From assembly GCA_029555385.1 (NCBI GenBank), contig JAKPSH010000087.1, positions 1-54,880 of the forward strand: a DNA stretch of 54,880 nt. Reading direction: 5' to 3'. How positions within the stretch are numbered: position 1 is the first letter of the stretch; each line of letters opens with the position of its first letter. Source of the DNA: Pseudomonadota bacterium (GTDB lineage: Bacteria > Bdellovibrionota_C > UBA2361 > SZUA-149). The position numbers and the translations under genes are program-made. Below the pieces are notes generated by a model that saw nothing but the letters and a program-made list of their open reading frames with translations, was not told where the DNA came from and did no database searches. Positions 15,528 through 23,312 of the stretch are shown piece by piece.

Positions 15528-18434
15528 ATGGAAAGATCGCTGGATAGTTTTAATATCGGTCCTGGTTCGATCATTGCGGGCCGGTTTGAGGTTTGCGAGC
15601 GCATCGGTTCCGGAGGCATGGGGCAGGTTTACCGGGTCTTTGACCGGGAGCTGGATAACCAGGTTGTTGCGGTTAAATTGCTTCATCCGTTTTTGGCGCA
15701 GGACGAGAGTGTCTTCCGGCGATTCCGCAACGAGGTTCTTGTCGCCCGTTCGCTTTCCCATCCCAACATCGTGCGGACCCATGATATGGGTCACACCGGA
15801 GAAGGCTACACGTATATCTCAATGGAGTATGTAGACGGAGTCAGTTTAAGGGAGCGTCTTTGTCAAAGGACGGGCGAGAGTCCCACCGAGAAGATCTCGC
15901 CCCAACCGATGCCGCTGCGCGATGCGGCGGCGACAATGCTGCAGATACTCGCGGGTGTCGCCTATGCGCATGGCAAGGGGGTCATTCACCGGGATCTTAA
16001 ACCAGCAAACGTTCTGATCAGCAGTCACGGTGAGGTTAAACTGGCTGATTTCGGCACGGCGCGGATTGTCGGCATGGATACAAGCATTACGCGGACTGGC
16101 CAAGTAATCGGCACGCCAGATTACATGTCGCCAGAACAGATTCGCGGCGAGTCGCTTGATACGGCCTGCGACATCTATTCCCTCGGTGTGATCAGCTATG
16201 AGCTGGCGACCGGAAGAATTCCCTTCGCTGCGGACAGTCCAGTTGCTGTTGCGTTCAAGCATTTAAATGAACCACTTCCGGACTTCGGCATGAGCTTGAG
16301 CGAAGTTCCACAGTGGTACCGGGAAATCGCGGCCAAAGCGACAGCCAAGCAAAAAAGCGATCGCTTTGCCAGTGCCGCGGAATTTGCTCATGCCATTCTG
16401 GAACATATGCCCGACCTGCGCGGCGGAACAGGTTTTTTCCCCAACGATGCCGGCCATTATTTCGCTTCAAGTTCTTTTCCTTCTGCGGAGCGCGCGACAT
16501 CCCTCTCGACCAGTCAAACGCTGGAGCAACCAGCATCTTTTCAGTTGGGGAGCCCTGACAACGGAGGCGGAGAAACGTGGCGATTGGATTACGGCGACGG
16601 CGAGAAAAAACCGCAAATCCCTTCCAGTCAGCACAAACCTAGAGCCGTCCGCGAAGCCAGGTCCGGCTCCCGGTTTTTCTTTTGGTCGACGTTCATTGTG
16701 TTGGTTGTGCTGCTTGGTGTGGGCGCTGTACGCTGGATTCCTGGTTTGAACCAGCGCGCACAAACACTGCTTGCGCCTCAGGGTATGGAGCAAGAAAGCA
16801 AATCCCCGCGGCTTGCCGCTCTGCTTGGTGTCTCAACCGGGAAGCGGCGTGAACCGCACGTTCGCGCGCCAAGACCGGTGCGCCAAGACCAGGCTGCTTT
16901 GGCGGCACGAAAGGACGATGCGGTTCAAAAACAGTCGGCTGAAGTCGATGTAAAGAAACAGCCGGTGCGGGAGGCAACGGTTGATGTCGTGGAGCCGGAG
17001 CCGAAGAAAGAGGTAGTGGGCGCTGCGGAGGGGGAGAGAAAGCAAGCGGCGGCAAGCGCAGCGCCCGAAAAAACGCCGCAGCCTGCCCAGACTCCGCACG
17101 CTGTCCCCGGCATAACGCCAACAGCGGTTCCGGTTGTTGCGCCGGCAGTGCCGGAGCGTGCAGCGGAATCCGCAGCGGTAGCGGCGGCCGCGCAAAAGGA
17201 TGTACCGACTATCCAGACTCAAGCACCGGTGCTGCCGTCTCCCACGCCAGAATTGCAGCCGTCTGCGACAGCGGTTCCGTCCTTGCCCGTGCAAGCGGTA
17301 ATGACGCTTCGCCGTGGCGACCGGGTGCTTGCTGTGGAAGATTCTTTTTCTGCTGATTCTTTAGCGGCGATCCGCTGGAGTGCGGCAGTTACGGGTCTGG
17401 CCGTGGGTGAGGGCAAGGGAGAACGTGACGGGGTGCTGCGCGAGTTTAGTTTGAATTTTTTCAGCGTGCGGGATGCCCGGCTCTTGGGCCGCATTGCTCC
17501 AGAAGCAATATCTCCCCAGCCTGAAGCGAAATCTTTGATGGTTGAAGGTTCCTTGAGCGGTGCCGGCAGGTACGATCCCGGCGTGGGTGATTACCGGCTT
17601 GACTTAGTTTACCGCGGTGAGGTGCTTACCAGCCGGTCTTTTTCCTTGTATAAGGCGCGCGTGACTGCCGGTGCGGCTGTGGATGCAGCATCGAGTATTT
17701 CTCCAGGAGGTGCGGTGGCTGTTGTGCGAGGGCCGGCCGCCGGAGGACCGCCGGAAGTTGAGCCCGCGCGGGAGCCGGCAGCGACAGAGCAAAATCTGGC
17801 GCACATCCGTCCCGTTAAGCCGGTGCTGCCCTCAACGGGCGAGCTGGCGCCTCCGGTTTCTGGTGTTGGACAGAATGAGACGCAAGAGAGTTCGACTTTG
17901 CTTTCGAGCTATGAAACCGCGCGAAAAGATATGGAGCCGGGGTATCCAGATTTGGGAGGGCTTCCTCCGGCGCGTGGTTCCAGCCAGGGTCAAGCGCCTT
18001 TGCGCCGGCAGGCTCCGCCGCCGCAGCTTCCGTTTGGGGAGGGTATGGAAAGGTTGCCCCAGCTTCCAGCAGAACAGCCGCCTGTGCTCGCGGGCAAAAT
18101 GGCGGGGCAGCAAACGCAACCGGCGATTACAGGGGAAGAGAATTATCGCGGCAAGCTGAATCTTGTTGGGGACAGCGGACTGGAGGAACCGCGGGAAATG
18201 ACCATGGCGCTAGTCGTGCGCGGTGACGAGGTGGAAGGTTCGGCGCGTATTGCCGGCCTCGGCGAGTTTAGTGCAAGGGGCAAAGTTTATCCGCGCGGGA
18301 TCGAGCTTACTTTAGCTGGCGGCGGGTATGCGCTTCAGCTTTCGGGAGCACGTTATGCAAGATCGCTTCGCGGCAGATACTCACTCCCAGCGAGAAATCT
18401 GCGCGGCGTCTGGAGCGCAGATCGGATTGATTAG
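15528..18434 (+). CDS. Large transmembrane Ser/Thr protein kinase
   Basis: A 968-residue Hanks-type kinase. The catalytic domain (about 18-285) shows IGSGGMGQVYRVFD, AVKLLHP, HRDLKPANV (His154-Asp156), DFGTAR (Asp174) and SPEQIRG. One membrane helix lies at about 383-405. The external region is unusual: a 200-residue Pro/Ala/Val/Lys low-complexity stretch, a beta-rich module (about 588-710), another Pro/Gly-rich linker, and a final 100-residue beta-rich module ending near residue 967 with repeated Gly-rich strands. No PASTA repeats are seen. It is the last gene of the kinase-LysM-kinase operon and is followed by an inverted repeat that overlaps its stop. Confidence 0.9.
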   Translation: MERSLDSFNIGPGSIIAGRFEVCERIGSGGMGQVYRVFDRELDNQVVAVKLLHPFLAQDESVFRRFRNEVLVARSLSHPNIVRTHDMGHTGEGYTYISMEYVDGVSLRERLCQRTGESPTEKISPQPMPLRDAAATMLQILAGVAYAHGKGVIHRDLKPANVLISSHGEVKLADFGTARIVGMDTSITRTGQVIGTPDYMSPEQIRGESLDTACDIYSLGVISYELATGRIPFAADSPVAVAFKHLNEPLPDFGMSLSEVPQWYREIAAKATAKQKSDRFASAAEFAHAILEHMPDLRGGTGFFPNDAGHYFASSSFPSAERATSLSTSQTLEQPASFQLGSPDNGGGETWRLDYGDGEKKPQIPSSQHKPRAVREARSGSRFFFWSTFIVLVVLLGVGAVRWIPGLNQRAQTLLAPQGMEQESKSPRLAALLGVSTGKRREPHVRAPRPVRQDQAALAARKDDAVQKQSAEVDVKKQPVREATVDVVEPEPKKEVVGAAEGERKQAAASAAPEKTPQPAQTPHAVPGITPTAVPVVAPAVPERAAESAAVAAAAQKDVPTIQTQAPVLPSPTPELQPSATAVPSLPVQAVMTLRRGDRVLAVEDSFSADSLAAIRWSAAVTGLAVGEGKGERDGVLREFSLNFFSVRDARLLGRIAPEAISPQPEAKSLMVEGSLSGAGRYDPGVGDYRLDLVYRGEVLTSRSFSLYKARVTAGAAVDAASSISPGGAVAVVRGPAAGGPPEVEPAREPAATEQNLAHIRPVKPVLPSTGELAPPVSGVGQNETQESSTLLSSYETARKDMEPGYPDLGGLPPARGSSQGQAPLRRQAPPPQLPFGEGMERLPQLPAEQPPVLAGKMAGQQTQPAITGEENYRGKLNLVGDSGLEEPREMTMALVVRGDEVEGSARIAGLGEFSARGKVYPRGIELTLAGGGYALQLSGARYARSLRGRYSLPARNLRGVWSADRID

Positions 18435-18469
18435 CAGGGTGCTGAAGACTTTTTCCCTGCCCTGTTAAT
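18430..18469. terminator. Inverted repeat across the stops of two convergent genes
   Basis: attagcaggg (18430-18439) pairs with ccctgttaat (18460-18469) at nine of ten positions, and an internal gcaggg/ccctgc pairing is also possible. It covers the stop codons of both the kinase (plus) and the TraB-like gene (minus). A short T-run (cttttt) lies in the loop. A bidirectional terminator is the simplest reading. Confidence 0.5.
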
Positions 18470-19622
18470 CCATGCTGCTGTCTGTCAGGACGGCCATCTG
18501 CGTTCCTTCATCCAAAAGCTCGATATATGCCGGCTGAGTAAAGATGATCACGCCTGGCAGGCCGTGCTGTGTTTCGATTACCGGGGTGATGTTTCCGTAA
18601 CGTTCCAGAAATACCTGGCCTAAGCGGTTTGCCGCATCAGTCGCCGCCGACGCAGCCGCATAGTCCACGTCGCGTCCTTGTACACTGAATCCGTAATTTT
18701 CAGGATCCGGGAAACGGCGCTCGGCGCGGTTTTCTATACGTTCGCCCAATGCGGCGGCGGCGCTCACTGCTGCAGTTGTCGCGATAACCCGTCCGAGGTG
18801 ATCAATCAAGCGCCCCGGCATGCCGCGCGAACCATCCGGGCCAATGACCCAGCCATCGACATCTACTGCGCTGCGGCGGCCGTCAGCATGGCGCAGCGCA
18901 AGTTTCTGCAGGCGGAAAAGGACGCGCATATCGCTGTCCGAACCTTGTGCGGCGGCGAGCAGATGCGCCTCGCCGACATCCAGGCTTGAGCCATCCGGCC
19001 CGTAGATCGGACCAGTAAGGCGGAACATCGCCGGATAAGGATTGCCTTCGACGGGCGCGGTAACACCGCTGACGAGGACTGCATCGGCATAATCCCCAGG
19101 CGTGATCACGCTGGCGCGCAGGGGTGATGGCGCAAACGGGGCCGGCGGTTCGGCTTCTGGTTCAAAAATCACGTCTATTCCGTCGGGACCTTCTTCGATC
19201 TTTCTTACAGTTTCTGGCAGACCCTCCGGAAGCGTGCGGACGGCTGCGGTTAAGTTGTCGACTTCGCGCGAAAGCTGTTCAAACTGATCGACCAGCGTTT
19301 CAAAAATGCCGGTAGTCTTCTCCTGGTATGAGCGGAAGTCTGTCTTTTGGCGCTCAAGCTGGGCAAACATTTCCTGGTTTCGCTGCTTATTCTCCGCAAT
19401 GTCCCGTCCGTAGGCCGCGACAAAGTCGTTAAGCAGCGTTTCTGCGTCTGAACCAGGATTGCTCGCTTTTGTGCTTGGGGAAAAGTGCATAATGTGCGGT
19501 CTGTTCACCGTGCTGGTCGAGAGCCAAATAAGCAGCGCCGTTGCACAGAACACAGCAGCAGCCCAAATGCGGCGATCGTGCCGGATCAAAGCTTTAATAT
19601 CGTCAAGCTGCTGTTTGATCAT
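18465..19622 (-). CDS. TraB/VirB10-family conjugation channel protein
   Basis: VirB10/TraB proteins span from the inner membrane through the periplasm to the outer-membrane core of type IV secretion systems. This 385-residue protein has a short cytosolic N-terminus, one membrane helix (about 20-36), a coiled-coil (about 65-125), a Pro/Glu-rich linker and the conserved beta-barrel domain: ITPGDYADAVLVSGVTAPV, PAMFRLTGPIY and DGWVIGPDGSRGMPGRL, then the Ala-rich helix after IATTAAVSAAAALGE. I chose the ATG at 19622 behind ggagaccaagg; a TTG 51 bases further out is possible. No other secretion gene is adjacent, so it is an orphan in this window. Confidence 0.8.
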   Translation of the reverse strand: MIKQQLDDIKALIRHDRRIWAAAVFCATALLIWLSTSTVNRPHIMHFSPSTKASNPGSDAETLLNDFVAAYGRDIAENKQRNQEMFAQLERQKTDFRSYQEKTTGIFETLVDQFEQLSREVDNLTAAVRTLPEGLPETVRKIEEGPDGIDVIFEPEAEPPAPFAPSPLRASVITPGDYADAVLVSGVTAPVEGNPYPAMFRLTGPIYGPDGSSLDVGEAHLLAAAQGSDSDMRVLFRLQKLALRHADGRRSAVDVDGWVIGPDGSRGMPGRLIDHLGRVIATTAAVSAAAALGERIENRAERRFPDPENYGFSVQGRDVDYAAASAATDAANRLGQVFLERYGNITPVIETQHGLPGVIIFTQPAYIELLDEGTQMAVLTDSSMD

Positions 19623-19992
19623 CCTTGGTCTCCAATTGATCACATTGTCTGAAGGGCTATCTTGATCACGCAAGCCGAACCTATGAAACGGTAAATATGC
19701 CGGATTGCATAATGCAAACCGGACGTAAATTAAATGATAGCAGCGCGGCGGCAGCGAGAACTATGCCGGGAAGCGTAATATTTGCGTCAGAGAGGTTACG
19801 GCGATTTTACACTAGGCGTAGATATTCTTGCTGCAGACTACACTGATGAATGGACCCAGAAAGCATTATCCGCCCGCAGTTTTTGCCCGCCGCGCTCTCC
19901 GGAGTATGAAGGATACAGGCCAGTTAGTATATCGAAAAGCTCAAGTGATACAGATAAATAAGAATGCTTGATGAGTTTTATCGAGGATCGCC
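19623..19992. other. Gene-free stretch upstream of the exopolysaccharide genes
   Basis: About 370 bases between the divergent TraB-like gene and the small frame at 19993. It should carry promoters for both directions. I see no RNA gene and no strong hairpin or repeat in it. A minus-strand open frame in the right half has no recognisable protein character. Confidence 0.4.
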
Positions 19993-20112
19993 GTGCAAAG
20001 TTTGCTGAGTAATGACCATCATGTTCCAATCCCCTCCAGACAGCTCTTCTTTGGTGCGGACGATTTAGAAATGGTTTTCGTTCCGGACTTTGAATTGCTG
20101 AAACTTGGGTAA
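19993..20112 (+). CDS. Possible 39-residue small protein
   Basis: A GTG at 19993 with gagg six bases upstream opens a frame of 39 codons ending with taa at 20112. The peptide has a polar start and an acidic/hydrophobic second half (GADDLEMVFVPDFELLKLG) that looks protein-like rather than random. There is no membrane segment. It lies 80 bases before the exopolysaccharide synthase and could be a leader or small regulatory protein of that operon. The evidence is only composition plus a short Shine-Dalgarno. Confidence 0.25.
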   Translation: MQSLLSNDHHVPIPSRQLFFGADDLEMVFVPDFELLKLG

Positions 20113-20192
20113 TTTGTCAGAGAAGTGGCGGCGGATTCTCCGGCCAGCCTGGTATTGGATCGACAAAAACGTTAATCGGCAAGGGAGGCGGC

Positions 20193-22361
20193 ATGATGAA
20201 AATGGCTGCGCGCGGCAGGGGTCTGGTCAAAGAAGTGGTTTTATCGCTGTTTGGTGCAGCGGTTACTGCTTTAACAACAGTATTTGTGATCATCGAGCTG
20301 AAATCGATTCTTGCGGAGCAAATTAATACGCAGCGCTGGAGTGCGGCGGCGATGCACTTGCTATTTTGTGCGATTGTCGTCTCCTTAATTTATGGCGGTT
20401 TTGTCTATCTCTTGACGCGAGCCGCTTGTTACTTCCGGAAATCACGGTACAAGGCTGCGACTAATGGCGATCTTGCCCGGTTTCTCCGGCGGTCGTCATT
20501 GCCTGCACTTTCAATCCTTATTCCTTCTTACCGGGAAGAGCCGGAAGTTGTACTACGCACGCTCTTGTCCGCAATGCTTCAGGTGTATCCGAATAAACGA
20601 GCAGTTCTGCTGATTGACGATCAGCCCCGGCCAAAAAACCGGACGGACCAAGAAGCTCTCGTCCGTGTCCGCCTGTTGCCGCGGCAAATAGAGAGTCTGC
20701 TGGCAAAGCCGCGCGGCATCATTGCTGCGCTTGATGGGTATTTCGTGTCAGCAGATGGCGTGTATCGGTTTTCAGCGGAAGAGCGCAGGCGGTTTTTACG
20801 CGAGGCTTTGATGGAAACTGCTCGATGGTTCGAAGAGCTTGCGCATAGTTTCTGCCGGAATAATCATGAGGAGGCACTTTTTATCGACAAGGTTTTGTTG
20901 AAACACCGAGATAACTGCCGTGTGCGTGCCGGGCATGTTGCTGAGGCCGATATGCGCCAGAGGGAGCATGCCGGGAGCTTGGATGATTGTCTCGCGGACC
21001 ACCTTTGCTTTCTGCGGTCCGTATTCTCAGGGAAGCTGTCTTCGTTTGAACGCAAGCGTTTCGACAATTTATCGCATGAACCGAACAAGGCGATGAATCT
21101 CAACAGCTATATCGGCATCATGGGCAGTGCTTTCCGGTTTGAGAAAAAGGGCGAAAAAGAGCTGCTTGTTGCTGCTCCGATGGAGTATGCCGATCTTACG
21201 GTGGAGGAAAGCGAATATATCGTTACACTCGATGCGGATAGCATCATTCTTCCCGATTATGTGCTGCGTCTTTTGTATATGATGGAGCAGCCGGGGAATG
21301 AGCGGCTCGCTGTGATTCAGACGCCGTACAATGCTTTTCCTTTCGCGCCGGGACGCTTGGAGCAAGTTGCTGGTGCGACGACCGACGTGCAGTACATTAT
21401 TCACCAAGGTTTTACGGCGTTTTCAGGGACCTATTGGGTGGGGGCGAATGCGCTGCTGCGCAAGCAAGCGCTAAACGATATCGCCGTTTGCGAGCGCGAA
21501 AGGGGCTATTCAGTTGTGCGCTATATCCAAGACCGCACGGTAATTGAAGATACGGAATCGAGCATCGATCTTGTGGCGCGGGATTGGCGGCTTTATAATT
21601 ACCCGGAGCGCCTGGCCTTCAGCGCGACGCCTCCTGATTTCGGTGCCCTGATTATTCAACGGCGCAGATGGGCAAACGGCGGCCTGATCATTCTGCCGAA
21701 ATTGCTGCGCTACCTCCTGTGCAATGCTTATCATTGGCGAATATGGTTCGAGGGGTTTTTCCGGGTGCACTATCTTATCTCGATTGCCGCAGTAAACGTG
21801 GGGTTGCTTACCGTGCTGGCGCTTCCTTTTACCGAGAGCGTGCGTTCCTGGTGGCTGCCGCTCAGTGCGCTGCCGTATTTCGTGCTCTACGCAAGAGATC
21901 TGCGGCTGTCTGGTTACCGCCGCCGTGATGTATTTGGCGTTTATGCGATTAACTTGCTATTGATTCCGGTTAATCTCGCAGGGGTGTTTAAATCAATCGA
22001 GCAGATGTTGAGCAAGAGCAAGATACCATTCGGCAGGACGCCGAAGGTAAACGGCCGGACGGCGGCAAGCCCCTTTTATGTCGCGGCAGTATATTTTCTG
22101 TTCGCGCAGTGGCTCCTCGGCGCATTGGTGGATGTATATTATTCGCGATGGCTCCACGCCGCTTTTGCGTCCGTTAACGCCGCCTTCCTTGCCTACGCTG
22201 TGGTAGGCTTCGCCGGGTTGCGTGAGACATGGGCGGATTTGGTTGTTCCGCTTCGCGCATGGCGCCGGGATTTTCGGCGCCGCTGGGTTTACCCGGCAGG
22301 CCGGCGAATCGGCTTGCCGCTTCGTCCGCGGTATCTATATGCGGAGCGGGGAGTGGACTGA
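20193..22361 (+). CDS. Processive family 2 glycosyltransferase (BcsA/PgaC-like)
   Basis: An inner-membrane exopolysaccharide synthase of 722 residues. Two N-terminal helices (about 12-35, 48-72) precede the GT-A domain: LSILIPSYREEPE (about 106-118) starts the fold, DADS (about 347-350) is the metal/nucleotide site, IEDTESS (about 452-458) supplies the acceptor-binding Asp/Glu, and QRRRWANGG (about 489-497) is the Q-x-x-R-W signature of processive enzymes. Several helices follow (about 525-640). A roughly 150-residue insertion (about 150-310) splits the catalytic domain. No PilZ domain is present. The strong site aagggaggc precedes the ATG. Its stop overlaps the ATG of the next gene. Confidence 0.9.
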   Translation: MMKMAARGRGLVKEVVLSLFGAAVTALTTVFVIIELKSILAEQINTQRWSAAAMHLLFCAIVVSLIYGGFVYLLTRAACYFRKSRYKAATNGDLARFLRRSSLPALSILIPSYREEPEVVLRTLLSAMLQVYPNKRAVLLIDDQPRPKNRTDQEALVRVRLLPRQIESLLAKPRGIIAALDGYFVSADGVYRFSAEERRRFLREALMETARWFEELAHSFCRNNHEEALFIDKVLLKHRDNCRVRAGHVAEADMRQREHAGSLDDCLADHLCFLRSVFSGKLSSFERKRFDNLSHEPNKAMNLNSYIGIMGSAFRFEKKGEKELLVAAPMEYADLTVEESEYIVTLDADSIILPDYVLRLLYMMEQPGNERLAVIQTPYNAFPFAPGRLEQVAGATTDVQYIIHQGFTAFSGTYWVGANALLRKQALNDIAVCERERGYSVVRYIQDRTVIEDTESSIDLVARDWRLYNYPERLAFSATPPDFGALIIQRRRWANGGLIILPKLLRYLLCNAYHWRIWFEGFFRVHYLISIAAVNVGLLTVLALPFTESVRSWWLPLSALPYFVLYARDLRLSGYRRRDVFGVYAINLLLIPVNLAGVFKSIEQMLSKSKIPFGRTPKVNGRTAASPFYVAAVYFLFAQWLLGALVDVYYSRWLHAAFASVNAAFLAYAVVGFAGLRETWADLVVPLRAWRRDFRRRWVYPAGRRIGLPLRPRYLYAERGVD

Positions 22362-23299
22362 TGCAGGAACGGCGTCGAAGTGATGAGTGGTTGCTGTTGA
22401 TGCTGCTAAAGGCCTTTTTGTTTTGCTCCGTGGTGCAGGCGCAAACAGTTATTCCAGAAGCGGGCGGCACATACTACGCAGATAGCGACGGCAATGATCG
22501 TGTGGATACTATTGCTGGTTTTGAGGTTCCATTTGAACAGTCTGCCGGGTTGTTTGAAGCCGTGAGACGATGGGCGGAAGACGATGCCGGGGAAGAATCG
22601 CAGAACCAGGCTGCCGCTGGCTTGCGCTACAGATTATCAAATCAGTTGTTCACTCAAGCAACCGCCGGTGCGGCGTTTTACGGCGATACGGTACGGGGGG
22701 CTGGCCGAGGTTCGGTAGCTTTCAGTGCGGAACACTATCGGGTCGAATTGCGCCTAGAGCGAAGTGCGCTTTATGAGACAGTAGAAATTTTACGCAACCG
22801 TATCATGTATTATGGAGCCGAACTGCAGGGCACGGTCAAGGCGGCGGAGCGGTTCTCGCCGAAAATTCTGTGGGTGCTGCGAGACTATTCTGATGATAAT
22901 TCGTCACTCCGCTTTCGCGCCGATCTTCCTTTTGCGTTATATACAAAGCCGTTGGTTTGGACTCTTGGCTGCCGTCAAGAGTACACGAGTTATGAGCGCC
23001 AGAGCCGGGGAGGATATTTCGATCCCGATCGGCTTAATTCATTTCAGCTTGTTACCGCACTCTCCGGCGAACAGGAGGACTTCTCGGGCTATGCAGAAGT
23101 GTTTGGCGGATATCAAGATTCCCGGCGTTACGGCAGCAATGCCTCTGATAATTTTGCCGGGTTTTATGGGGAGATGACTTATGCAGGGTTTCGCCCGTTT
23201 TCCGTGAGCTTCGTTGGAGAAGGCGGCAACTACGCACTGATGTCGGACAGCGGTTTTAAGTATTTGCAGGTGACGTTAAAGCTCAGTATGCCGATTTAA
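22361..23299 (+). CDS. Outer-membrane beta-barrel protein, probable polysaccharide export porin
   Basis: Encodes 312 residues. The ATG overlaps the stop of the synthase (atga), which indicates tight coupling. A signal peptide ends near VVQAQT (about residue 28). The mature protein is a succession of amphipathic strands with aromatic edges (for example RVELRLERSALYETV and YGAELQGTVKAAERF), Gly/Asp/Asn turns, and a C-terminal strand ending with alternating hydrophobics (YLQVTLKLSMPI). That is the pattern of an outer-membrane barrel, as in the C-terminal part of PgaA or BcsC. No TPR region is present, unlike those proteins. The export role is inferred from position. Confidence 0.7.
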   Translation: MQERRRSDEWLLLMLLKAFLFCSVVQAQTVIPEAGGTYYADSDGNDRVDTIAGFEVPFEQSAGLFEAVRRWAEDDAGEESQNQAAAGLRYRLSNQLFTQATAGAAFYGDTVRGAGRGSVAFSAEHYRVELRLERSALYETVEILRNRIMYYGAELQGTVKAAERFSPKILWVLRDYSDDNSSLRFRADLPFALYTKPLVWTLGCRQEYTSYERQSRGGYFDPDRLNSFQLVTALSGEQEDFSGYAEVFGGYQDSRRYGSNASDNFAGFYGEMTYAGFRPFSVSFVGEGGNYALMSDSGFKYLQVTLKLSMPI

Positions 23300-23312
23300 A
23301 GAGAGAATTGCG

